From DYEP01 sp040755615 (GTDB lineage: Bacteria; Bacillota; Sulfobacillia; DUSP01; DYEP01): 26,516 nucleotides of DNA. Position 1 is the stretch's first letter. The number at the start of each line of letters is the position of its first letter. The notes beneath the pieces are model-generated. The model made no database searches. It worked only from the letters and a program-made list of their open reading frames with translations, and was not told where the DNA came from. Positions 7,249 through 14,059 of this stretch are shown piece by piece. Position numbers and translations under genes: made by a program. Location: NCBI GenBank assembly GCA_040755615.1, contig JBFMAL010000037.1:1-26516 (forward strand). Direction: 5' to 3'.

Positions 7249-7866
7249 ATGAACCTGGACGCCACCATCCGAAGAGCACAGCAGGGCGATGTTTCTGCGT
7301 TCGAGGAAATCGTCTCCCTTTATGAAAGGAAGATCTACAATTTCGCCTACAGGATGACCCGGAACCGGGAGGACGCTGCGGATCTGACCCAGGAGACGCT
7401 CCTTAGAGTGTGGTCCGGAGTGAGGAGATTCAGGGGCGATTCCAGCTTCACCACGTGGATTTTCCGCATCGCGTCGAATGTATGTACCGACCGTCTGAGA
7501 AGCAGGTCAAGGAGGCTTGCGCTTTCTTTAGACGCGCCTGTGCACTACGATAACGAAGAGCTCGAATTCCAAGTGGAAGACGGCTCAGCGGGACCGGACG
7601 AGCTCGCTGAGGAGAGCGACTTGAAAGACGCCGTACGCAGGGCCATTTCGCAGCTGCCTGTCGGCTACAGGGCAGTGCTCGTCATGAGAGACATTCAGGG
7701 CATGAGCTATAAAGAGATTTCGGAAGTATTGATGTGCCCGGTTGGTACGGTTAAGTCCCGTTTAAACAGGGCTCGCCTTGCGCTGCGGGAAGAGATGACA
7801 AGATGCGCAACATACAGGTATCTTCCCGAGTACACGTCCCCGAGCATTGTGCCTGCACTCGCCTAA
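7249..7866 (+). CDS. ECF-type sigma factor (RpoE/SigW-like)
   Basis: An extracytoplasmic-function sigma factor of 205 residues. Region 2 is seen as FEEIVSLYERKIYNFAYRMT followed by DAADLTQETLLRVW and TWIFRIASNVCTDRLR. Region 4 carries the helix-turn-helix (LPVGYRAVLVMRDIQGMSYK and EISEVLMCPVGTVKSRLNRA). The ATG at 7249 has AAGGAGGTC 6 bases upstream; the longer ORF opening at 7180 has no such site. It lies 75 bases after the kinase gene in the same direction. No anti-sigma factor follows, which is unusual since ECF genes are commonly paired with one. Control may instead come from the upstream two-component system or from an unlinked protein. The short tail after region 4 (about 20 residues) has no zinc or membrane motif. 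Confidence 0.88.
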   Translation: MNLDATIRRAQQGDVSAFEEIVSLYERKIYNFAYRMTRNREDAADLTQETLLRVWSGVRRFRGDSSFTTWIFRIASNVCTDRLRSRSRRLALSLDAPVHYDNEELEFQVEDGSAGPDELAEESDLKDAVRRAISQLPVGYRAVLVMRDIQGMSYKEISEVLMCPVGTVKSRLNRARLALREEMTRCATYRYLPEYTSPSIVPALA

Positions 7867-8025
7867 AAGCCTGTGAAACGGGCAGGAGAATGGGACAAGT
7901 GTGATGAATATAATGTTAAAGATAAAGGCACGGTGACCTTACCCATTTTATTTGCCCTCACTTGTGATTGTATTCACAGATTATTGCGAACAGTACCACA
8001 GGTCGGGTAAAGAAGGTGTGAAGCA
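7867..8025 (+). promoter_or_regulatory. Promoter region of the hydrogenase-like sensor operon
   Basis: A 159-base gap after the ECF sigma gene. It contains TATAAT at 7909-7914 as a possible -10 box, though without a convincing -35 box, and the palindrome at 7962-7979 described separately. A GAAGGTGTGAAGCA ribosome binding site leads into ATG 8026. Confidence 0.5.
7962..7979. promoter_or_regulatory. TTGTGA-N6-TCACAG palindrome, Rex-type (or CRP/FNR-type) operator
   Basis: The 18-bp site TTGTGATTGTATTCACAG has matching half-sites with one mismatch from TTGTGA-N6-TCACAA, the operator of the NADH-sensing repressor Rex. The inner 16 bp (TGTGA-N6-TCACA) also match the CRP/FNR consensus exactly. 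It lies 47 bases before the first gene of a hydrogenase-like operon. Rex controls fermentative and hydrogenase genes in many Clostridia, so NADH/NAD+ control is the leading idea; the sequence alone cannot separate it from a CRP/FNR-family activator. Confidence 0.65.
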
Positions 8026-8418
8026 ATGGACCTCCTGTCTGTCATCAGTATCCTCGATGCTGAGGCGGTTGCAGCGCCGCCGCGCCCCGGCCTCGTCGAG
8101 ATCAGTTCGGTATTCGTGGGGGATCTGATGAGCGATGTGTTGAGCCATGCATGTCCCGATACACTCATCGTAACAGCACTGTGCACCAGCCAACCGGTCC
8201 GCGTCGCTGAAGTGGTGGATGCGCCTGCGGTGTGTTTTGTTCAGAACAAGATGCCGCAGCAGAGTGTGCTGGAACTGGCCCGGTCCAAGGGCATCGTCAT
8301 CATCGTCACCCCGTACTGCGCGTATCGTAGCTCGGCCCTCCTGTACAGGGCAGGGCTCCAAAGTGCTGTAAGACCCGTGAGTCCCGAGGGCTACAACGGG
8401 GGGTACCTGGAGATATGA
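8026..8418 (+). CDS. DRTGG-domain protein of the hydrogenase-like operon
   Basis: A single-domain protein of 130 residues that resembles DRTGG domains, named after a motif found near HPr kinase and CBS-type regulatory proteins. It has alternating strands and helices: VFVGDLMSDVLSHACPDTLI, TALCTSQPVRVAEVVDAPAV, then SVLELARSKGIVIIVTPYCA. The C-terminal part of the hydrogenase-like protein two genes downstream (about residues 450-537) has the same plan (SDMLSDVMAQAGHGDIWVTV and ARTHGVPILVTGKSSFEVAG), so the two are paralogous domains. It probably binds a ligand or a partner rather than catalysing a reaction. Its stop overlaps the start of the next gene (ATGA at 8415-8418), so translation is coupled. 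It is the first gene after the Rex/CRP-like operator. Confidence 0.7.
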   Translation: MDLLSVISILDAEAVAAPPRPGLVEISSVFVGDLMSDVLSHACPDTLIVTALCTSQPVRVAEVVDAPAVCFVQNKMPQQSVLELARSKGIVIIVTPYCAYRSSALLYRAGLQSAVRPVSPEGYNGGYLEI

Positions 8419-8831
8419 CCACCCTCACGTTCCGCGTTCGGGGCATGGATTTCACCAACGCCGGAGAAGTAGGGGCCAAACTGAAGAGGATCCTGCACCA
8501 GATAGGCTTTGAACGAGAGGTTACAAGGCGCGCCGCGGTGGCTGCCTATGAGATGGAGATAAACATCGTTATCCATGCATACGAGGGAGAAGTGCGGGTT
8601 CGGATCTTCGACACCGGTGTGGAGATCATCGCGGAGGACAGGGGACCTGGCATACCTGACATAGAGCTTGCTATGCAAGAAGGTTATTCAACTGCGCCTC
8701 CTGAGGTCTGGAAGATGGGCTTTGGCGCAGGAATGGGCCTTCCAAATATACGCAAGTGCTCGGATATCTTTGAGATCAGTTCCGAAGTAGGGAAAGGCAC
8801 TCACGTTCGTTCCGTCGTCTTAAGAGGTTAA
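8415..8831 (+). CDS. RsbW/RsbT-like HATPase, anti-sigma-type serine kinase
   Basis: A stand-alone GHKL ATPase of 138 residues, the kind that acts as an anti-sigma factor or switch kinase (RsbW, SpoIIAB, RsbT). The N-box is AYEMEINIVIHAYEG, the G1 region is EDRGPGIPDIELAM, and the G2 region reads GFGAGMGLPNIRKCSDIFEI, followed by GKGTHVRS. It overlaps the preceding DRTGG gene by four bases (ATGA) and precedes the hydrogenase-like gene by 22 bases. In several Clostridia such kinases sit with [FeFe]-hydrogenase genes, suggesting that redox or hydrogen sensing is passed on by protein phosphorylation. The nearby ECF sigma factor is a possible partner, but RsbW-type proteins normally bind SigB/F-class sigmas, like the one inside the pil operon (18251). 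That link is speculation. Confidence 0.8.
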   Translation: MTTLTFRVRGMDFTNAGEVGAKLKRILHQIGFEREVTRRAAVAAYEMEINIVIHAYEGEVRVRIFDTGVEIIAEDRGPGIPDIELAMQEGYSTAPPEVWKMGFGAGMGLPNIRKCSDIFEISSEVGKGTHVRSVVLRG

Positions 8832-8853
8832 CACCATCTAGGGGGCGACCGTC

Positions 8854-10467
8854 TTGAAGTACTACCATTCCGTGAGGCTCGAGGTTTCAAGGTGCATAGG
8901 CTGCACGAGGTGCATCAAAGTGTGTCCCACGGAAGCCATCCGCGTAAGGGGACGACGCTCGGTGATCATGGAGGACAGGTGCATCGACTGTGGCGAGTGC
9001 TTCCGCGTCTGTCACCAGCACGCCTGGCAGGCTATGGCGGACCCATTGGAGCGGATCGGTGATTTCGATGTTTCCATCGCGCTAGTCCCGCCGTCGTTCT
9101 ACGCCCAGTTCGGACCGGAAGTCGAACCGGAGCACGTGATAAGTGCCTTAAAAGACGTGGGGTTCCAAGAAGTGTTTGACGCAGCGTACGCAAAGGAAGC
9201 TATGACGCGGGCTTACCGCATGTTCATGAAGACAGAGAAATGGGAAGCGCCGCTCATATCCCCTGCGTGCCCCGCGGTTGTGCGCCTGCTGCAGGTGAGT
9301 TATCCGGATCTGCTCGGGCATATCATCCCGCTGGATTCACCCATCGAGATTGCAGCCAAGATGGCGAAGCAGGAGTCGGGTGCCTGGAGCGATTCTAGCA
9401 ACCAGCGAGTGGGATGCTTTCTTATTACCCCGTGTCCTGCCCGTGTGACTGCCATCAAACAGCCGGTGGGAGGGCGCAGGTCGTACGTGGATGGGGCGTT
9501 TTCCATGTCCGACATCTTCGGGCTAGTGTTTAAGAAGCTTGACCCCCGGAAGTCGGAAAAGATCGGGAAAATGGCGACAGGCTCCGGAATATCCTGGGCC
9601 CGGTCAGGCGGGGAAGCGCTGTCGCTTGGAACGAAGAAAGTGCTGGCTGTAGACGGGATTCACGCGGTCATCACGGTGCTTCACGAGCTTGAGCGCGGAA
9701 AGCTCCGGGACATCGAGTTCATCGAAGCCCGGGCGTGTGCGGGAGGCTGCATCGGCGGGCCGCTCACCGTGGAAAACCCTTTCATCGCCAGGGTGCGGAA
9801 CAGGATGCTGTCTGAGCACCGGAGGTCGAAGTCGCTGGCGGTTCCGGTTGAGTGGGTGGAGGAAAACTACCCGAAAGGATACTTTCACCTTGCCGGGACG
9901 ATACCGCCGAGGGACGTCCTCAGAATGGACAGCACCGTCAGGGGTGCTCTGGACAGGCTCGAGCGGATGGAAGCGCTTCTTCAGGAACTGCCGGGCTATG
10001 ACTGCGGCGCGTGCGGCAGCCCCACCTGCAGGACGTATGCCCTGGACGTGGTGTGCGGCTTGGCAGGGGACGGCCGTTGCGAATTTCGGAGACAGGCGCG
10101 CGATGCAGATGACGGAGAGCGGATGGTTCGCATGACTTGCAGGCAGCTGGCGGAGCGTCTGGGCCTTGACATCGCGGTGGAAGCGGAAAGCCTCGACGAG
10201 GAAGTGAAGGGTTGCTGGTGCTCGGACATGCTGAGCGATGTGATGGCGCAAGCTGGTCATGGGGACATATGGGTTACAGTTCATACTCATCCGAACATCG
10301 TCGCGGTGGCCTCCGTGACAGGAGTATCCGCCATTGTGATCACCTCGGACAAGAAGCCGGAAGATAGGACCCTGGCGAGCGCACGAACACATGGGGTTCC
10401 CATACTGGTCACCGGGAAATCCAGTTTTGAAGTGGCGGGGCGCCTATGGAGCGTGCTGAAACGGTAA
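8854..10467 (+). CDS. [FeFe]-hydrogenase-like iron-sulfur protein with C-terminal DRTGG domain
   Basis: A 537-residue multi-domain protein. Two 4Fe-4S ferredoxin motifs open it (CIGCTRCIKVCP near 14-25; CIDCGECFRVC near 43-53). The hydrogenase large-subunit C-terminal domain follows with its four H-cluster cysteines: SPACP (C139), TPCPAR (C194) and ARACAGGC (C295, C299). An extra CxxC-x4-C iron-sulfur domain is at residues 384-392 (YDCGACGSPTC), and a DRTGG domain ends the protein. The first motif of active enzymes is TSCCP-like; here the proton-relay cysteine is alanine, the lysine of PCTAKK is arginine, and the methionine of the third motif is arginine. This fits a sensory, non-catalytic or slow hydrogenase. 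TTG 8854 has GGGGGCGA upstream. No NADH-linked subunits follow. Confidence 0.85.
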   Translation: MKYYHSVRLEVSRCIGCTRCIKVCPTEAIRVRGRRSVIMEDRCIDCGECFRVCHQHAWQAMADPLERIGDFDVSIALVPPSFYAQFGPEVEPEHVISALKDVGFQEVFDAAYAKEAMTRAYRMFMKTEKWEAPLISPACPAVVRLLQVSYPDLLGHIIPLDSPIEIAAKMAKQESGAWSDSSNQRVGCFLITPCPARVTAIKQPVGGRRSYVDGAFSMSDIFGLVFKKLDPRKSEKIGKMATGSGISWARSGGEALSLGTKKVLAVDGIHAVITVLHELERGKLRDIEFIEARACAGGCIGGPLTVENPFIARVRNRMLSEHRRSKSLAVPVEWVEENYPKGYFHLAGTIPPRDVLRMDSTVRGALDRLERMEALLQELPGYDCGACGSPTCRTYALDVVCGLAGDGRCEFRRQARDADDGERMVRMTCRQLAERLGLDIAVEAESLDEEVKGCWCSDMLSDVMAQAGHGDIWVTVHTHPNIVAVASVTGVSAIVITSDKKPEDRTLASARTHGVPILVTGKSSFEVAGRLWSVLKR

Positions 10468-11181
10468 AGGAGTTCAGGGTTGACCTGCATGTTCACACGG
10501 CGCTCTCGCCGTGGGCCGAGGCGGAGATGACTCCCCCCAGCCATCGTGAAGAGAGCGACCGAATCAGGTCTTGACATGATAGCGGTGACCGACCACAATT
10601 CTGCACTGAACGTGGCTGCGGTCCGCCGGGCTGCTCTGGGAACGGGGCTTTGTGTGATACGGGGGGTGGAGATTCAGACCAGGGAAGACGTACACCTGCT
10701 GTGCCTGTTCGGGAAGCTCCGGCAGCTCGAGGCGCTTCACCGCCTGCTTTCAATGTCGCTCCCTAAGGCGTGCAATCTCCCCAGGGTTTTCGGCGACCAG
10801 CACCTCATGGACGTGGCGGGGCAGGTGACCGGGGAGGCACGACGGTTCCTACTTACAGCGGCGGACCTCGGCGCATCGGTGGTGTTGCAGGCCACCGTTG
10901 AGCTCGGCGGCATCGTCATACCCGCTCACGTGGACAAGGGGTCTCACGGGCTGCTGCCAGTACTCGGCCTGCTACCGGGCGATCTCGATGTGGTCGCCTG
11001 CGAAGTATCCGCGCGCGGGGACACGGCTGCCCGCCGGCATACCGCTGGTGAGATTCTCTGACGCGCACAGACTGGATGAGATCGGACTTGTCTGCACCCG
11101 GGTGATGATGAGGCGCCCGAGTTTCAAAGAGCTGGTATATGCGCGACAAACCAGCGCGGAAGGTACATCCTGGAGGAGTGA
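10446..11181 (+). pseudogene. PHP-domain protein, broken by three frameshifts
   Basis: The gene starts at ATG 10446, overlapping the hydrogenase-like gene by 22 bases. It opens with the PHP metal-binding motif VDLHVHTALSPWAEAEMTPP. A run of six C at 10531-10536 carries one base too many: removing it joins the start to AIVKRATESGLDMIAVTDHN, the second PHP motif. The next frame continues to about 11040 (VIPAHVDKGSHGLL is another metal-site region). A second shift is needed to reach LPAGIPLVRFSDAHRLDEIG, and a third to reach the end NQRGRYILEE at 11179-11181. PHP domains are metal-dependent phosphoesterases, and in this type of operon one often accompanies the hydrogenase-like protein. Three shifts argue for a true pseudogene rather than sequencing error or phase variation. 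Confidence 0.8.
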
Positions 11182-11183
11182 CG

Positions 11184-11705
11184 ATGAGAGACATATCCCT
11201 TCACCTTTTGGATATAGCGGAGAATGCCGTGGCGGCGGGTGCGACGGCTGTTGACATAGAGATAGTCGAGGAGGAAAGCGAGCACCTGCTCAGAATGAGC
11301 GTGAAAGACAATGGACGCGGGATGGATCCGACAGAGCTTTCACACGCGATGGACCCGTTCTACTCAACGAAGGAAAAGAGGAAGATCGGCCTCGGGCTGC
11401 CGTTCCTGCAGCAGGCGTGTGAGATGACCGGCGGGGAGCTCCTGATCCACTCGGCTATCGGGCGGGGCACTGAGGTTCAGGCGGTCTTTAAGACCGACCA
11501 CGTCGATTGTCTTCCCCTTGGGGACATATCGTCAACAGTACTCGTGCTGGTGCTCGCAAACCCTGAGGTACACATAACGTACAGGCACGTAAGAGGCAGG
11601 CGCACGTTTAGTTTTGATTCTCGAAGAAGCGGGGGCGCGCTCGGGCAACACAGTTACGGGACAATTCGGCGCTCGGTTTGTGAAACGCATAACGACCTGG
11701 AATAA
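11184..11705 (+). CDS. HATPase-domain protein with abnormal C-terminus
   Basis: A GHKL-type ATPase of 173 residues. The N-box is LHLLDIAENAVAAGATAVDI, the G1 box VKDNGRGMDPTEL, and the lid and G2 box read PFYSTKEKRKIGLGLPFLQQ, then GRGTEVQAVF. It resembles ATP-binding proteins commonly placed between PHP and NADH-linked hydrogenase genes. The first 140 residues look healthy. The last 35, from SFDSRRSGG onward, do not resemble the family ending. A neighbouring frame there reads FVKRI, and the annotated frame then ends in NDLE, as if two compensating shifts had altered the tail. The ATG at 11184 has GGAGGAGTGA 3-8 bases upstream, overlapping the end of the PHP pseudogene. It may already be non-functional. 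Confidence 0.7.
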   Translation: MRDISLHLLDIAENAVAAGATAVDIEIVEEESEHLLRMSVKDNGRGMDPTELSHAMDPFYSTKEKRKIGLGLPFLQQACEMTGGELLIHSAIGRGTEVQAVFKTDHVDCLPLGDISSTVLVLVLANPEVHITYRHVRGRRTFSFDSRRSGGALGQHSYGTIRRSVCETHNDLE

Positions 11706-12048
11706 GAGTTTGGAAGGGTCCCGGGCTTTCAGGCCATACCTGTCGCACGCAGATTCCTCGTGAAGATCCGGTTCCCCCATCCTCCACCGGTTGTGAGGTT
11801 GTTGCAGCGATGGGTTTTGGAAACCCCCCTCCCTGGCTCGGGACCTTCTCCATGCCACGCGGGGCACGCGCCCCGCCTTTTTTACGAAAACGTCCTCGGC
11901 AACACGTTGTGAGAACGTATAAAGCACAGTAGGTTCCCAAGCTCGAGCAGTACTGTCCGGTAGAATGGTGTAAGAAGGGTAAGCAGAGGTAGAGGCCTAG
12001 AGAGGGAGGTGAAGGAGGAAAGGCCACCCTCTCCCTGGTAGATGAAAG
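11706..12048. other. Non-coding stretch between the redox operon and the IS remnants
   Basis: No gene is visible. The stretch holds the strong terminator at 11858-11883. A sequence around 11949-11975 (AGTACTGTCCGGTAGAATGG and following) may be the left end of the IS256-type remnant, since it precedes the transposase start by less than 100 bases, but I cannot find its partner. The NADH-linked hydrogenase genes (NuoE, NuoF, HydA types) that often follow such operons are absent here. Confidence 0.5.
11858..11883 (+). terminator. Strong intrinsic terminator
   Basis: GCGGGGC (11858-11864) pairs perfectly with GCCCCGC (11869-11875) around a four-base loop, followed by C and a run of seven T (11877-11883). 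It lies about 150 bases after the last gene of the redox operon and would end that transcript. It also shows that the transcript ends here, before the insertion-sequence region. Confidence 0.8.
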
Positions 12049-12425
12049 GTGGGGAAACCCAAATCAACCCTGAAGGATGAGAGGACGGCCCAGTACAAGA
12101 TTACCAGAGACGAGGCGGTAATGCAGCAATTGTTTACGCGTGACAATGGGTTAGCCGTCTTGGTGGAGCAGGTGGTTACGAGAGGGCTCAGGAGCGTGAA
12201 GGCTACCGGAACGGGCACCAGGAGAGGCGGCTCCTGGCCACGGTAGAGATGTGGTAAACGTGGTATTGACACGTAAGGTAAGGGCAGTGGTAGGAACTTT
12301 GTGGTACGCAAGGGTCTGGACGAGGTTGTGGGGCAATGGAAGAGCCGGGAACTGCAGGAGTACCCGTTTGTAGTGGTGGATGTATTGGTGATCCGCGTAC
12401 AAAAGGGCGGCCATGTAAGGCTCTC
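12049..12425 (+). pseudogene. IS256-family transposase, N-terminal and first catalytic part
   Basis: The first frame (12049-12246) reads AQYKITRDEAVMQQLFTRDN followed by GLAVLVEQVV, the N-terminus of IS256-type (Mutator-like) transposases. A frameshift moves the family segment EREGYRNGHQ to another frame near 12195. A large deletion then leads to KGLDEVVGQWKSRELQEYPF and VVVDVLVIRV (12313-12400), which holds the first catalytic aspartate. Similarity stops at about 12425. The missing second half lies on the opposite strand next to it (12430-12838), so the element is broken and rearranged. Confidence 0.75.
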
Positions 12426-12838
12426 GAGTGCTTTCAGACCAGCCCTAATGGATTTCCATCAGCACGGCCAGTCTTCGTTGGGAAATATCCGTATCACCCG
12501 TTCCCTGAGCCGCTCGACGCCGTTGGTGGTCCTAGGCCGCATGACCGCCATGGTGTCTTCAAAGCCATCTCCAAGGCATCAAATAGCCTTGGGAACCCGA
12601 ATCTGCTCCAGGGGCCGGCGGGCTGTGGCCATGTCGGGGGCTTCGAACACCAGGCGTAACTTGCCGTGGAAATCACCCTGTCTGTATGGCTCTTACCAGT
12701 CCCTTATGGTCATCGGATACCACCAGGTCTACTCCCCGTAACTCCCGGGCCTTAAGAAGATGGTCAAAAACGCTGCCGAGCTTGCCTCCGTCTCTCTATC
12801 CCCCAAGACTAACCCCGGGATCTCTTGGTAGCCTTTCA
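12425..12838 (-). pseudogene. IS256-family transposase, second half, inverted
   Basis: Read on the minus strand from 12833 downward, this gives GYQEIPGLVLGDRETEASSA, then after a frameshift FDHLLKARELRGVDLVVSDD and HKGLVRAIQT, which carries the second catalytic aspartate. Further on are DGFEDTMAVMRPR and TTNGVERLRERVIRIFPNED (about 12565-12490), which includes the last catalytic glutamate (VERL). Family similarity fades near 12430 at LMEIH-x-GWSES. Several internal frameshifts and stops make it non-functional. It continues roughly where the plus-strand fragment 12049-12425 stops, so the two look like the two halves of one transposase in opposite orientations. Confidence 0.75.
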
Positions 12839-12840
12839 CG

Positions 12841-13173
12841 GCGTAACATCTCTGAGGTCTCTTATCGTTGTGGGAGGAACAAAGCTACCCTCAATCAGAC
12901 CACAGCGAAGAAGTTTGGCGATCCACTCTGCGTCTTTCATATCAGTCTTACGCCCCGGCATTGCCAAGGACCAGCTCAAAGGGATAACTTTCCAATAGGT
13001 TCCAAACAGGTTTCCAGTATACTCCCGTGCTTTCCATGGCCGCATGGGTGCACTGATGTTCTTCCAGCCAGTCAGCCATGGCTAGCAGTTCCTCGGTAGT
13101 CGTACCGAGCGTCCGCAGCTCGGAAACCGGCTTTCTGTTCCAGTGGACCACAGCGTTCCAAGACAGCATCCAT
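12841..13173 (-). pseudogene. IS110-family transposase, N-terminal remnant
   Basis: The minus strand from ATG 13173 starts MDAVLERC. It loses the first catalytic segment in a deletion and resumes with LGTTTEELLAMADWLEEHQC and THAAMESTGVYWKPVWNLLE, the highly conserved IS110 core with the catalytic glutamate. A frameshift after FELVLGNA leads to PGRKTDMKDAEWIAKLLRCG with the DxxD-type aspartates, and then SFVPPTTIRDLRDVT. The gene is cut at about 12843, where IS256-type sequence begins on the same strand. Two-thirds of a normal IS110 transposase, including the serine-bearing C-terminal domain, is missing. Confidence 0.8.
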
Positions 13174-13404
13174 GGGGAAACCCTCCAAGAGCGATAGTGA
13201 GGCGGGCCTCAACAACCTGACGTTCGGAAATCTCGGGGTTTGAACCACCAAAAAAGCTCGGCTTAACTCCGCCTCCCGTATCTATTTATGGACGAACGTG
13301 GCTTTGGAGGGAATCCCTAAGCACATTTTCTAGCCTGTGGCTCGTAGAGTCATAAATGTTTCGTTTTCCGGATGGCAAGACTAGCCTTCTGGAGGTGGCG
13401 GTAC
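13174..13404. other. Non-coding stretch upstream of the HypA-like gene
   Basis: Nothing that I can identify as a gene or a clear terminal repeat. It presumably contains the old boundary of the IS110 remnant on one side and the promoter of the HypA-like gene on the other. The AT-richer part near 13270-13370 could hold that promoter, but no good -35/-10 pair is visible. Confidence 0.4.
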
Positions 13405-13650
13405 TTGCACGAGTTCTCACTCGTTGAAGAAGTTGTGACAAGAATAAGACAGGAGGTGGAGCGGGAACCCACGAGGCAGATCTACCTGGTTGAGCTGACC
13501 GTTCCGAAGGGGTACGGATTTGAGCGCCATATCCTAAAGCAGGCCTTCAGCCTGTTTACCCGGGGACGGGGCAAACAGTGGAACAATACCGAGTTCCGCA
13601 TTATGGAAACTGATTCAGGGGAGATCAGGTGCCGGGCGCTGAAGGAATAG
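13405..13650 (+). CDS. Short HypA-like protein lacking the zinc finger
   Basis: This 81-residue protein begins HEFSLVEEVVTRIRQEVERE after the initiator, the hallmark N-terminus of HypA, whose second-residue histidine binds nickel during [NiFe]-hydrogenase or urease maturation. The following VELTVPKGYGFERHILKQAF aligns with the family strand-helix pattern. The usual C-terminal zinc domain with two CxxC motifs is absent, and the protein stops at RCRALKE with a single cysteine. The TTG at 13405 puts histidine in position 2, as required, and is preceded by GGAGGTGG with 5-6 bases spacing. No other hydrogenase maturation genes are nearby. It may be a HypA remnant that kept only the nickel end, or a distinct short relative; I cannot decide. 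Confidence 0.65.
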   Translation: MHEFSLVEEVVTRIRQEVEREPTRQIYLVELTVPKGYGFERHILKQAFSLFTRGRGKQWNNTEFRIMETDSGEIRCRALKE

Positions 13651-14059
13651 CGCTTCCACACTCCATGACAGACCTCCAGGTTCGATGTGATGCGGGTATC
13701 TCTGCAAATGCGGGGTGCCGGGGATCCAAAACTCCGGATTCTCTTTTGCTACAGGATCGGACGGAGGTGACGATATATTAGAGTGGGGAGGGGCGGCAGT
13801 GTGCACGGAACGCGTCGCCCTTGAATTGACGCTGGACCTCTTGGCTGGTGTGCCTGACAATGCGAAGGATGTCCCTATAACAGACAGGAAATGCAGGGGA
13901 AGTAGCATAATTACATAAACACGGCATAACTGGCTTGCCGTGACCGTTCGCGGACAGCGTAGCATGTCTGTGGTACCGCTGGACCGCGGATGGCTCTGAC
14001 AGGAGCTCCGGTCTAATACCGCGCCGGTCTTGGAAAGCAAGGGGTGTGACCAAAGAGGA
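13651..14059 (+). other. Gap upstream of the type IV pilus operon with a hairpin and a possible mini-ORF
   Basis: About 400 bases with no established gene. A possible short ORF (13799-13918) is listed separately. A perfect 7-bp hairpin, CACGGCA (13920-13926) with TGCCGTG (13936-13942), follows it directly but has no T tail. The promoter of the pil operon is expected here. I looked for the core motifs of c-di-GMP riboswitches, which often precede pilus genes in Clostridia, and did not find them. Confidence 0.45.
13799..13918 (+). CDS. Possible 39-residue small protein
   Basis: The GTG at 13799 follows GGGGAGGGGCGGCA, a purine-rich ribosome binding site at good spacing, and opens 39 codons (MCTERVALELTLDLLAGVPD and onward to SSIIT). 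The stop is followed at once by the hairpin 13920-13942. There is no recognisable family or signal peptide. It may be a leader peptide of the pil operon or chance; confidence is low. Confidence 0.2.
   Translation: MCTERVALELTLDLLAGVPDNAKDVPITDRKCRGSSIIT

Noticed and set aside
9604..10392. 262-codon minus-strand ORF across the hydrogenase-like gene
   Set aside because: No family similarity or ribosome binding site, and it lies opposite conserved cysteine motifs.
13651..14059. c-di-GMP riboswitch upstream of the pil operon
   Set aside because: I looked for the conserved core of both classes and found none in this stretch.
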